Numbered from the stretch's first letter, positions 1-6,892 are shown. The stretch is DNA of 32,253 nt from Streptomyces roseolus (GCF_014649855.1 NZ_BMTV01000043.1:1-32253), one strand, 5' to 3'. The notes: a model not told the origin generated them from the letters alone. Numbers and translations are program-made.

Positions 1-98
1 ATCGTTCCTTCGGGGACGGTCAGGTCGACGCCGTCGAGGACGACCTTGTCGCCGTACGACTTGCGCAGACCGTTCGCCACGATGGCGGGGTTCGTCAT
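1..98 (-). CDS. ABC transporter ATP-binding protein, N-terminal fragment (runs off window)
   Basis: Only the first 32 codons lie in the window; the gene reads leftwards off the edge. The start reads MTNPAIVANGLRKSYGDKVV and continues LDGVDLTVPEGT. This is the usual opening of a DrrA-type ABC ATPase: an aromatic A-loop region (KSYG) followed by the strand leading to the Walker A loop, which is outside the window. The ATG at 98 has a GAGGAG Shine-Dalgarno about 9 nt upstream. It follows the DUF4097 gene by 38 nt on the same strand, so the two probably form an operon, usually completed by an ABC-2 permease. The substrate cannot be told from this fragment. Confidence 0.85.
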   Translation of the reverse strand, partial: MTNPAIVANGLRKSYGDKVVLDGVDLTVPEGT

Positions 99-136
99 GA
101 CGGTTCGCTCCTCGGTCTCTTCGGGGTGGGTGCGTC

Positions 137-808
137 TCAGTTGCTGCGGACGGTGATGTCGCCGAGGGCGGTGGTGGCGCGGATGGCGAGCGCGGCACCG
201 GAACCCTGCGCGTTCCGGAGGCCGTTGCTGACGCGGCCGAGGGCGGTCCCGGCGTCGAGGGTGGCGGAGGTGCCCGGCGCGGCGCCGACGGTGATGGAGC
301 CGGCCCGGGTGTCGAGGACGACGGTGCCGCCGACGGCCTCGGCGATCCGCAGGTCGCCGCGGGCGGTGGTGAGTTCGGCGTCGCCGTCGAGGCGGCCGAC
401 GGTGATGTCCCCGTCCTGGAGGCCGATCCGGACGCGGCCGGCCTCGTCGAGCTCGACCGGCCCCCGGGCGGCCTCGAAGGTGACGTCCCCGAGCCGCCCG
501 ACGCCGCGCAGTTCCACGGCGGCGCCCCCGCCCTCGACGGAGGACCCGGCCGGCAGCCGCACGGTGACGTCGACGGAACCGGACGGCCCGAAGAGCTGGT
601 TCTTGCCCTCGGCCCCGGTGACCCGCAGGACACCGTCGGCGAAGGAGACGGCGGTCTCCTCGGCCGCCTTCACGTCCCGGGACTTCTTGGCGTCGAGGGG
701 CCGGACCTCGACGGTGACGTCGGCCCGCTCGCCGGCGACGAAGCGGAGACGACCGGCCGGGAGGGCGACGAGGGCGGCGATCGGGGCGGTGGCGGCGAAG
801 GTCTGCAT
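137..808 (-). CDS. DUF4097 family beta-strand repeat protein
   Basis: 223 residues. The chain is a series of short beta repeats alternating 'GDVTVRLPAG', 'GDITVGRLDGDAELTT' and 'GSITVGAAPG' types, typical of the DUF4097 putative-adhesin (right-handed beta-helix-like) family. There is no signal peptide or membrane span, so it is probably cytoplasmic. The function of such proteins is unknown; in actinomycetes they often sit next to DrrA/DrrB-type ABC exporters, as here. The frame stays open upstream to 925, but I choose the ATG at 808 because it has a good AGGAG Shine-Dalgarno and the opening MQTFAATAPIAALVALPAGR matches the family. The extra 39 upstream codons are AT-rich and look like leader DNA. 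Confidence 0.85.
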   Translation of the reverse strand: MQTFAATAPIAALVALPAGRLRFVAGERADVTVEVRPLDAKKSRDVKAAEETAVSFADGVLRVTGAEGKNQLFGPSGSVDVTVRLPAGSSVEGGGAAVELRGVGRLGDVTFEAARGPVELDEAGRVRIGLQDGDITVGRLDGDAELTTARGDLRIAEAVGGTVVLDTRAGSITVGAAPGTSATLDAGTALGRVSNGLRNAQGSGAALAIRATTALGDITVRSN

Positions 809-859
809 GGTGGGCGCTCCTGTGGAGTGGTGTTCCGTCGACGTTTCCGACATGAGAAA

Positions 860-990
860 AGCTACGTTGCTTTCCAATTCTCGGCAACGCCTTCGTTGCA
901 TTGGATCGACATTAGAGCAGGTCAAGACTGATATTTCATTGCAATGAAATCAAAATTGACGCAACGACATATGCCGGAGCGTTGCAATAG
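860..990. promoter_or_regulatory. AT-rich upstream region of DUF4097 operon with clustered CGTTGC sites and an 18-bp palindrome
   Basis: This stretch is clearly lower in GC than its surroundings. The hexamer CGTTGC occurs five times counting both strands: 865-870 (+), 884-889 (-), 894-899 (+), 961-966 (-) and 980-985 (+). The first and last pairs both have starts 19 bp apart, with opposite orientation. Between them lies a perfect palindrome, ATTTCATTGCAATGAAAT, at 933-950. The only gene starting from this side is DUF4097, so these are candidate operators or a promoter architecture for the DUF4097-ABC operon. The binding protein is unknown. Confidence 0.55.
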
Positions 991-1050
991 CGGGAGGGTG
1001 AACGCTATGCGCGACGGCTGCGGGTCGCGGGCAGCAGGTCACAGGCCACG

Positions 1051-1078
1051 GTTCGCGGTTCGCGGTTCGCGGTTCGCG
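1051..1078. repeat. Tandem repeat, GTTCGCG x4
   Basis: Four perfect head-to-tail copies of the heptamer GTTCGCG in the non-coding gap between the DUF4097 upstream region and the EamA terminator. It looks like a slippage-prone microsatellite; no function is evident. Confidence 0.9.
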
Positions 1079-1102
1079 CGTGACCGGCCGCCGGGAAACG
1101 CG

Positions 1103-1149
1103 ACGGCCGGTGGAGTGGTCCGGAAGGTCCGGGCCACTCCACCGGCCGT
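1103..1149 (-). terminator. Long hairpin terminator downstream of EamA gene
   Basis: Perfect 16-bp stem (ACGGCCGGTGGAGTGG with its complement at 1134-1149) that extends inward through one T-G pair and CCGG/CCGG to a 5-nt loop, about 21 bp in all. It lies 38 bp beyond the EamA stop. There is no strong U-tract, which is common for Streptomyces terminators. Confidence 0.8.
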
Positions 1150-1187
1150 AGGGCGGGACGGGAGGGAAGACGGGCGGGCTGGTGGGG

Positions 1188-2246
1188 CTACGTGGCGGCG
1201 GTGGCGGCGGCCACGGCCTTCTGCGTGCGCACCGCGCCGATGCTCGCCGCGATGACGAGGGCGATCGCGAGGCCGTCCGTCACGGACAGGGCCTGGTGCA
1301 GCACGAAGAAGCCGGCGGCGGCGGCGATGGCGGGCTCCAGGCTCATCAGGACGGCGAAGGTGGGGGCGGGCAGGCGGCGCAGGGCGAGGAGTTCGAGGGT
1401 GTACGGGAGCACCGAGGAGAGCAGCGCGACACCGAGGCCCAGCGCGATCGTCGAGGGCACGACCAGCGCGCCGCCCGCCTCGGCGATGCCGAGCGGCAGG
1501 CTGAGGACCGCGCCGAAGGCCATCGCGAGCGCCAGCCCGTCGGCCTGCGGGAAGCGCCGGCCGGTACGCGCGCTGAAGACGATGTACGCCGCCCACATGG
1601 CGCCCGCCGCGAGCGCGAAGCCCGCACCGAGCGGATCGAGCCCGTCGAACCCGCCGCCGCCGAGCAGCGCGACGCCGCCGAAGGCGAGCCCGGCCCAGAG
1701 GATGTTGACGAGCCGCCGCGAGGCGACGACGGAGAGGATCAGGGGGCCGAGCACCTCCAGGGTGACGGCGGCACCGAGAGGGATCCGGTCGATCGACTGG
1801 TAGAAGAGGATGTTCATGCCCGCCATGGCGGCGCCGAAGGCGACGACGGTCCCCCAGTCGGCCCGGCCGTAGCCGCGCACCTTGGGCCGGCAGACAAGCA
1901 GCAGGACGAGCGCGGCGAGCACGAGCCGCAGCGTGACGACCCCGAGGGCTCCGGCGCGCGGCATCAGCAGGACGGCGACGGCGGAGCCGAACTGCACGGA
2001 GAGTCCGCCGGCGACGACGAGCGCGACGGGCCCGAAGCGCCGGGACGCGGCACCGGACGCGGGCCCGGGGCGCCCTCCGGAAGCCGCCGCGGGCCGCGCA
2101 CCCGTCGCGGGCCGCGCACCCGTCGCGGGATCCGCCGTGGGGCCGGGGGCCACCCCCGCCACCCCGGCCGCCGCCGTGGCTGCCGTCGCCGCCGCCCCCG
2201 TCGACACCTGGCTGTCCACGCTCACCGCCACACCTCCAAAGTCCAT
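1188..2246 (-). CDS. EamA/RhtA-type DMT superfamily transporter
   Basis: 352 residues, polytopic inner-membrane protein of the drug/metabolite transporter superfamily. After a ~68-residue Ala/Gly/Pro-rich tail there are two EamA halves (about 75-205 and 215-345), each with around five hydrophobic helices. Members export amino acids or other small metabolites; the substrate here is unknown. The tail contains a doubled TGARPA unit, matching a short DNA tandem repeat, and is probably unstructured. The ATG at 2246 has a GAGGG about 9 nt upstream; a GTG at 2225 with GGAGGT 6 nt upstream is an equally good or better start and would remove only seven residues. It is divergent from the LysR gene, which probably regulates it. 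Confidence 0.88.
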   Translation of the reverse strand: MDFGGVAVSVDSQVSTGAAATAATAAAGVAGVAPGPTADPATGARPATGARPAAASGGRPGPASGAASRRFGPVALVVAGGLSVQFGSAVAVLLMPRAGALGVVTLRLVLAALVLLLVCRPKVRGYGRADWGTVVAFGAAMAGMNILFYQSIDRIPLGAAVTLEVLGPLILSVVASRRLVNILWAGLAFGGVALLGGGGFDGLDPLGAGFALAAGAMWAAYIVFSARTGRRFPQADGLALAMAFGAVLSLPLGIAEAGGALVVPSTIALGLGVALLSSVLPYTLELLALRRLPAPTFAVLMSLEPAIAAAAGFFVLHQALSVTDGLAIALVIAASIGAVRTQKAVAAATAAT

Positions 2247-2373
2247 TGCACTAAACCCTCAGTCCAGAGTAATGGGCTCCTCTGCACCCTGACGACCGAA
2301 TTCCGCTTCCACGCTACGGACCTCGGACCCGCCGACGGAAATGCCGATCACGCTGCGGTTATGCTCCAGAAAC
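2247..2373. promoter_or_regulatory. Divergent LysR/EamA intergenic region
   Basis: Shared control region. An imperfect inverted repeat, CCATTgcact...agagtAATGG (2243-2275), overlaps the EamA start and is a candidate LysR-type binding site. On the plus strand TTGCAC (2246) and TAATGG (2270), 18 bp apart, resemble weak -35/-10 elements for the LysR gene. These are pattern-based suggestions only. Confidence 0.4.
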
Positions 2374-3240
2374 ATGACCCTGCGCATCGAGCTGCGCCAC
2401 CTCCGCTGCTTCCTCGCCATCGCCGAGGAGGAGAACCTCACCCGCGCGGCCGCCCGCCTCCACCTCACCCAGCCCGCCGTCTCCCGCACCCTCGCCGCCC
2501 TCGAACGACACCTCGGCGCCCGGCTCGTCGACCGCTCCACCCACCACCTCGCCCTCACCGCCGAAGGCCACGCCTTCCGCGAACGGGCCACCGCCGCACT
2601 GGCCGCCTTCGACGCAGCGGTCGACCCGGCGCGGCTCCACCACCGTCCCCTCCGCCTCGGACACGCCTGGTCGGCCTTCGGCCCGTACACGACCCCGCTC
2701 CTGCGCCGCTGGCAGCGCGAACACCCGGAGACCCCCCTCGAACTCCTCCGCATCGACGACCGCACGGCCGGCCTGGCCAGGGGCCAGGTGGACGCGGCCC
2801 TGCTGCGCGGCACCGTCGACGCCCCCGGCCTGGTCACCGCCGAACTCACCACCGAGCCCCGCGTGGCCGCGCTGCCCGTGGACAGCCCGCTGGCGGACCG
2901 CCCGGGCGAGCTGACCCTCCTCGACCTCGCCGACGAGACGGTCGTCCTCAACACGGTCTCCGGCGCGACGACCCTCACCCTGTGGCCCCTGCCCGCCCGC
3001 CCCACGAACACCCTCACGGTCGCCAACACCGACGACTGGCTCGCCGCCATCGCCGCCGCCCGGGGCGTGGGCGTCTCCTCCGCCTCCACGGCGGCGCTCC
3101 ACCCCCACCCCGGGGTCGCCTACCGCCCGCTGACCGGCGCCCCGCCCCTCCCCGTCCTCCTCGCCTGGCGCGACGCCTTCCCCCACCCGGCGACGGAGGC
3201 CCTGGTGCGCATGGCCCGAGAAATCGTCAACGGCACCTGA
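2374..3240 (+). CDS. LysR family transcriptional regulator
   Basis: 288 residues from the ATG at 2374. An N-terminal winged helix-turn-helix (about 1-62) carries the LysR signature: LRCFLAIAEEENLTRAA, then LHLTQPAVSRTLAALE and LGARLVDRS. A periplasmic-binding-protein-like effector domain follows from about residue 85 to the end. The length is normal for the family. An in-frame ATG at 2341 would add 11 residues, but the conserved family start fits 2374; neither has a convincing Shine-Dalgarno. Divergent transcription from the EamA gene suggests it controls that exporter. The EF-hand remnant begins 17 bp after its stop. Confidence 0.9.
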   Translation: MTLRIELRHLRCFLAIAEEENLTRAAARLHLTQPAVSRTLAALERHLGARLVDRSTHHLALTAEGHAFRERATAALAAFDAAVDPARLHHRPLRLGHAWSAFGPYTTPLLRRWQREHPETPLELLRIDDRTAGLARGQVDAALLRGTVDAPGLVTAELTTEPRVAALPVDSPLADRPGELTLLDLADETVVLNTVSGATTLTLWPLPARPTNTLTVANTDDWLAAIAAARGVGVSSASTAALHPHPGVAYRPLTGAPPLPVLLAWRDAFPHPATEALVRMAREIVNGT

Positions 3241-3257
3241 GACCACGGGCCCACGGG

Positions 3258-3608
3258 GTGTGGGGTAAGGCCGGCATCGACGAGCACACCGGCGCCCTGA
3301 CCCCCGAGCAGTTCAACCGCATCGCCGAGGAGCACATCCTGGAGAACGGCGGCGCGGGCTTCAACCGTGTCGTCAAGCCGACCATCCAGGCCATCGTCGA
3401 GCTGGTGGACGTCGACGGCGACGGCCAGGTCAACCCGGCCGAGTTCAAGTCCTGGCTGGACGCCATCGGCGTCTCCGACGTCGAGCCGGCCCAGGCGTTC
3501 CGCCAGATCGACACCGACGGTGACGGCCAGCTCTCCGTCGAGGAACTCGTCCAGGCCGTCCGCGCCTTCCACCTCGGCCAGATCGACGTCCCCCTCCTCG
3601 GACGCTGA
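3258..3608 (+). pseudogene. EF-hand calcium-binding protein, N-terminally truncated
   Basis: Up to 116 residues from a GTG at 3258. Two canonical EF-hand loops are visible: residues 51-62 (DVDGDGQVNPAE) and 85-96 (DTDGDGQLSVEE), each with Asp at positions 1, 3 and 5 and Glu at 12. Actinomycete proteins of this calerythrin-like type are usually about 170-180 residues with three or four EF-hands. Here the N-terminal half, including the first EF-hand, is missing. Homology-like sequence begins abruptly just after the LysR stop, and there is no Shine-Dalgarno or promoter-like spacer before it. It may be a deletion remnant fused behind LysR, or a shortened two-EF-hand protein translated by coupling. 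The intact C-terminal frame suggests the loss is recent or the fragment is still used. Confidence 0.65.
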
Positions 3609-3636
3609 GCACCACGCCGGAACCCCCTCGGGGCCA

Positions 3637-3665
3637 GGGCCCGCCCGGTCAGACGGGACGGGCCC
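3637..3665 (+). terminator. Hairpin terminator after EF-hand remnant
   Basis: GGGCCCG (3637-3643) pairs with CGGGCCC (3659-3665), and CCCG (3644-3647) with CGGG (3654-3657), around a GTCAGA loop with a one-base bulge. Pyrimidine-rich sequence (TTCCCCTTTG) follows, consistent with a rho-independent terminator. Confidence 0.75.
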
Positions 3666-3711
3666 TTCCCCTTTGCTTCCTTCCGTTCCCGCGCCCCTCC
3701 GTCCCACCGGT

Positions 3712-4106
3712 GGTGACCGGCGGGGCTTGAGTCCCGGCGAACGGACGGCGGGGAGCCGCTGAGCAGGGAGGGGGCACCCCATTCAACGGCCGCGCACCCC
3801 GGACCGACGGTTACGGTCCCACCGGCGCGCGCCGCGAACCGAGCCCCACCCCACCGGGGTGCGGACATCAGCGGACGGGAGCGATACCCGGGCCTCCCGG
3901 TCCCACCGGCCCGCAGGCGCGCACCCACGCCCGCCGGCACCCGTCCGCTCGCGTGGGCCCGTTCCCCGGGCCGCCCTCCGAGTTTTTCCGCACGCCTGGA
4001 GGTGGCGGGTCAAGGGTGGGCGCAGCCCATCGCGCAGCGACGCCGTAGGCGCCCTTGACGCGCCGCCGGAAGGCGTGACTCTCGGAGAAGAGGGCGGCCG
4101 CACCCG
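3712..4106 (-). repeat. Dispersed non-coding repeat, copy A (inverted relative to copy B)
   Basis: The reverse complement of this ~395-bp stretch aligns with 6326-6720. The first ~100 bp (4008-4106 here) differ by only about seven changes by hand count. Shared blocks continue to the other end, including TATCGCTCC, GGGGCTCGGTTCGCGGCG and ATGGGGTGCCCC. The conserved core folds back: GTCAAGGG at 4009-4016 pairs perfectly with CCCTTGAC at 4052-4059. No convincing protein is encoded. It lies just downstream of the DUF2199 stop. I infer a member of a dispersed Streptomyces intergenic element family. Confidence 0.85.
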
Positions 4107-4141
4107 ACACCCACCAAGCCCCACACCCCCGGAAACCCCTC

Positions 4142-5062
4142 CTACGGCTCCCGCCGCATCGAGCGCCAGACGTGCCGGGCCCAGGCGTGCTGCCCCGCCT
4201 CCTCGTACGAGCAGAACAACCCGGCCGCCGAGCCGTCGGGCTCGACCGCGTACGCGTACAGCTCGTGGCGCGGCCGCCCCGTGTCCCCGGGGGTGAACCA
4301 GTAGGCGTACCGGACCCCGCCCTCCGGCAGCCTCTCCAGGTCCTCCTGCCCCTCCAGCGCCTTGGGCATCTGGGGGTTATCCCCGATCAGCGCGTCGAGG
4401 AAGTCCTCGGGCGCACGCCCCTGCTCCGTGTCCTGGAAGAGCGTCGCGGCGACACTGCGGCCCTGCGTCGCGAACTGGTCGACGCCGTCCTCGAACCGCG
4501 CCGAGAACCCTGCGGACCGCTCCACCGACCACCCGTCACCGAGGTCCGTCCGGACCGCGACCGGCAGCGGGTGCGGGAAGCGGGCGAGCACGTCGTCCCG
4601 GTCCCAGACCTCCCCGATCAGTCGCTCCGCCTCCGGCCCGTGGCCCTCCACGAGGTACGGCAGCTCCTCGGCGTCCTTGATCCGTCCCGTGAGCTCCGCC
4701 CCGAACGCCGTCTCGCCCCACGGCTTCACGGCGTTCGCGAGCCGCCCGCGCACGACGAGCCCCGGGTAGGCGGCCTCGTCGTCCCACACGTCCGCGGCGT
4801 GCCGGAACGTCTCCTCGTCCACCTCCACCCAGGCCCCGAGCACCAGCTCGGTCTCCCCCGTCAGCCGCACCGGCAGCAGGCACCGCATGAAGAACCCGGC
4901 CCCGTCGAGCGCGAGCAGCGCGCTGGGGCCGGGCGACCGCCGGGCCTCCTCCGGCAGCTCGAACGCGACGTCCGGCAATCCGAACCGGACGTCGATCCGC
5001 CGCTCGTCGAGGAGCGGGTCACCGCAGCAGGAGCAGGTGGTGGTGGGTGCGGGGTTGTCCAT
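4142..5062 (-). CDS. DUF2199 domain-containing protein
   Basis: 306 residues, soluble, no signal peptide. The N-terminus carries CSCCG (Cys 10, 12, 13), a probable metal-binding knuckle, then the DUF2199 region with LPDVAFELPE, 'GAGFFMRCLLPVRL' and 'LGAWVEVDEETF', through about residue 185. The C-terminal ~115 residues (from DGWSVERSAGFSARFEDG to the end) form a second, unnamed alpha/beta segment. The molecular function of DUF2199 is not known. It begins 18 nt after the DUF397 stop on the same strand, so it is probably the third gene of the XRE-DUF397 operon. That is an unusual partner for a WhiJ-like pair, and the gene ends 35 bp from repeat copy A. Confidence 0.85.
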   Translation of the reverse strand: MDNPAPTTTCSCCGDPLLDERRIDVRFGLPDVAFELPEEARRSPGPSALLALDGAGFFMRCLLPVRLTGETELVLGAWVEVDEETFRHAADVWDDEAAYPGLVVRGRLANAVKPWGETAFGAELTGRIKDAEELPYLVEGHGPEAERLIGEVWDRDDVLARFPHPLPVAVRTDLGDGWSVERSAGFSARFEDGVDQFATQGRSVAATLFQDTEQGRAPEDFLDALIGDNPQMPKALEGQEDLERLPEGGVRYAYWFTPGDTGRPRHELYAYAVEPDGSAAGLFCSYEEAGQHAWARHVWRSMRREP

Positions 5063-5080
5063 CCCCGCACCCTATGCAGC

Positions 5081-5338
5081 TCAGATACGGCCCTGAGCGG
5101 CGGCCTCCACGAACGCGGCGAAGGCGGCGGGGGTGGCCCGAAGGGCGGGGCGGGAGGGGTCCTTGGAGTCGCGGACGGCGATGTGGGGGGCGAGGTCGGC
5201 TACCTCAATGCACTCGCCGCCATTCGGACCGCTGTAGGAGGACTTGCGCCAGGCGGCAGTGCCGAGGGGGGCGCATTCGATGCAGTCGCCGCCGTTCGGG
5301 CCGCTGTACGACGACTTACGCCACTGCACCGGGTCCAT
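5081..5338 (-). CDS. DUF397 domain protein with duplicated motif
   Basis: 85 residues. DUF397 proteins are small partners of DUF5753-type XRE regulators (the WhiJ/AbaA-like gene sets of Streptomyces) and influence development or antibiotic production. The signature appears twice: WRKSSYSGPNGGDCIECA (about residues 6-23) and WRKSSYSGPNGGECIEVA (about 30-47). Only the second copy continues into the usual tail with VRDSKDPSRPAL and FAAFVEAA. The ATG at 5338 lies inside the end of the XRE gene (23-nt overlap) and has GGAGGA 5 nt upstream, indicating translational coupling. The first copy is an internal duplication of the N-terminal motif. Confidence 0.9.
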   Translation of the reverse strand: MDPVQWRKSSYSGPNGGDCIECAPLGTAAWRKSSYSGPNGGECIEVADLAPHIAVRDSKDPSRPALRATPAAFAAFVEAAAQGRI

Positions 5339-6146
5339 ATCGTTCCTCCATGACGCGTGCGATCAGCTCGGCCGACCCCTTCGGAGAGGCGGCCATCGCC
5401 TGGAGGCGAGCGTAACCGACGGAACGTTCCCTGATCACGCGGGAATTCGCGGTCATGTGACCGGAGTCGTAGGTCTCGCAGTAGAAGAGGTCAGGGTCCT
5501 TCTCGAACCTCAGGAGGTTGAAGGAACCCAACAGGCCAGGGTGCTCACCCACCTCGTTCGGAAGGACCTGGATCTGCACCCACGGCTCGTGGGCGAAGCT
5601 CAGCAGATGCTCCAGCTGCGCCCGCATGACCTCCGGGCCGCCGATCTCCCGGTGCAGCATGGCCTCGTCGAGCACCACACACAGCACCGGCGGCTGATCG
5701 CGCCGCAGAATTCGCTGCCGTTCCATGCGAGCGGCGAGCAACTCCTCAAGCCGATCCGTCTGCTCGACGCTCAGCACCGCCCGCGCGTACGCCTCCGTCT
5801 GGAGCAGGCCGTAGACCATCTGCGACTGGTACGTCGAGATGTACGTCGCCTGCGCCTCCATCTCCGCGTACTCCTGGAACCAGGACGGCAGCTGGCTCCG
5901 CAGCACCAGCCCCACCAGCCGCGTGAAGAGCCCGCCCGTCATCAGCGCCGCGTCGATGCGTTCGGAGAACTCCCGGGTGGGGACCTTGTGCGCCGTCTCG
6001 ATCTGGCCGACCAGGGAGCCCGTACAGAAGACGATCTTGCCGAGCTGTGTCTGGCTGAGGCCGGCCTCTTCTCTGAGGCGGCGGAGTTCGGATCCGTAGT
6101 AGTCGAGCGGTGAGGCGGACGGATCAAGGCTGCGGATGTTGACCAC
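5316..6146 (-). CDS. XRE-family helix-turn-helix regulator with DUF5753 domain (WhiJ-like)
   Basis: 276 residues from a GTG at 6146 with GGGAG 8 nt upstream. The N-terminal XRE helix-turn-helix (about 13-70) reads LRRLREEAGLSQTQLGKIV, then TGSLVGQIETAHKVPT. The rest (about 95-270) is the DUF5753 domain, with the hallmarks LPSWFQEYAEMEA, YGLLQTEAYARAVL, VLDEAMLHREIGG, QIQVLPNEVGEHPGLLGSF and SAELIARVMEERYG. Such regulators act with a small DUF397 partner, encoded immediately downstream and overlapping by 23 nt. The reading frame is open further upstream, but that sequence is repeat-like and lacks family similarity. It is the probable first gene of the XRE-DUF397-DUF2199 operon; its upstream side abuts repeat copy B. 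Confidence 0.92.
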   Translation of the reverse strand: MVNIRSLDPSASPLDYYGSELRRLREEAGLSQTQLGKIVFCTGSLVGQIETAHKVPTREFSERIDAALMTGGLFTRLVGLVLRSQLPSWFQEYAEMEAQATYISTYQSQMVYGLLQTEAYARAVLSVEQTDRLEELLAARMERQRILRRDQPPVLCVVLDEAMLHREIGGPEVMRAQLEHLLSFAHEPWVQIQVLPNEVGEHPGLLGSFNLLRFEKDPDLFYCETYDSGHMTANSRVIRERSVGYARLQAMAASPKGSAELIARVMEERYGPGAVA

Positions 6147-6892
6147 GAAGGGCACTCCCAAGCAACGGTCGGCTGGAAGCCGAGCGTAGTCAGCGGCTGG
6201 CCCTACGCGAACCCGGAATCGGATAACCACCGTCCTTTCGAGGGAAGTTGGCGCTACGGAGGCATGGCTCGCGGAAAGTGCGTCCGAGAAGCGAGGCCCT
6301 TGGGGTGGGCCGGGTGTGCGGGAGGCGGGTGCGGCCGCCCTCTTTCCGAGAGTGGCGCCTTCCGCCGCCGCGTCAAGGGCGCCTCCGGCGTCGCTGCGCG
6401 ATGGGCTGCGCCCACCCCTGACCCGGCGGCTCCAGGTGCCAGGACACTCTCGGAGGGCGGCCGGGGGCGAGGCCACCGGGGAGGCGGGGAATCGGCGGGC
6501 GGTCGGCCCCGGCCGTCAGGCCGGTGGGTGGTGGGGGGTCCGGGTATCGCTCCGGTCGGTGCGTCGCGTGCACGCGGGTGGGTGGGGGCTCGGTTCGCGG
6601 CGTGCGCGGGTGGGTCCGTGGCCGTCGGCTCGGGGTGCGCGGGCGTTCAATGGGGTGCCCCATCTCCTCTTGGCGGCTTCCCGTCGACTGGTGGCCGGGA
6701 TTCAGGCCCCGCCGGTCCCTGTGAGCGGGTGGGGAGCGGTTGCTTGCGCGGAGTGGGAAGCCTGGGGTGACGAATGGGGGTAATTCCGGCATAACGTCGG
6801 GCTTTGAGGCACTCCGCGCGCGTTGCGTTCGTCTGGCCGCTGGGCGCCTTAATCGTGTTGACCGGCCCGGCGGGCGGTGTTGGAGTCGGCGT
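6147..6892. other. Gene-free gap upstream of XRE gene and of methyltransferase
   Basis: About 750 bp with no supported gene. The left part (6147-6325) must hold the XRE operon promoter, but no clear -35/-10 pair stands out. The middle is repeat copy B. The right part (6721-6892) leads to the methyltransferase, whose GGAG ribosome site is at 6882-6885; I see nothing else there. Confidence 0.7.
6326..6720 (+). repeat. Dispersed non-coding repeat, copy B (inverted relative to copy A)
   Basis: Matches the reverse complement of 3712-4106 over its whole length (see copy A), so the two copies form a long inverted pair around the XRE-DUF397-DUF2199 operon. The core folds back on itself. GGCCGCCCTC...CGAGAGTG (6333-6354, with a 4-nt TTTC bulge) pairs with CACTCTCGGAGGGCGGCC (6445-6462), enclosing a GTCAAGGG-type inner stem. 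No transposase, target duplication or credible coding frame is visible. Confidence 0.85.

Noticed and set aside
1182..3257. Upstream part of the open frame that continues into the EF-hand remnant
   Set aside because: The codons before 3258 are antisense to EamA and out of frame with LysR; composition is Arg/Gly/Pro noise. Only the C-terminal EF-hand part is real.
3712..6720. Composite transposon
   Set aside because: The flanking repeats encode no transposase and have no recognisable insertion-sequence ends or target duplications, so a classical composite transposon is not supported.
6264..6783. Possible proteins in repeat copy B and their look-alikes in copy A
   Set aside because: The translations resemble each other only because the DNA is repeated; there are no domains, starts differ and the element is structured non-coding DNA.
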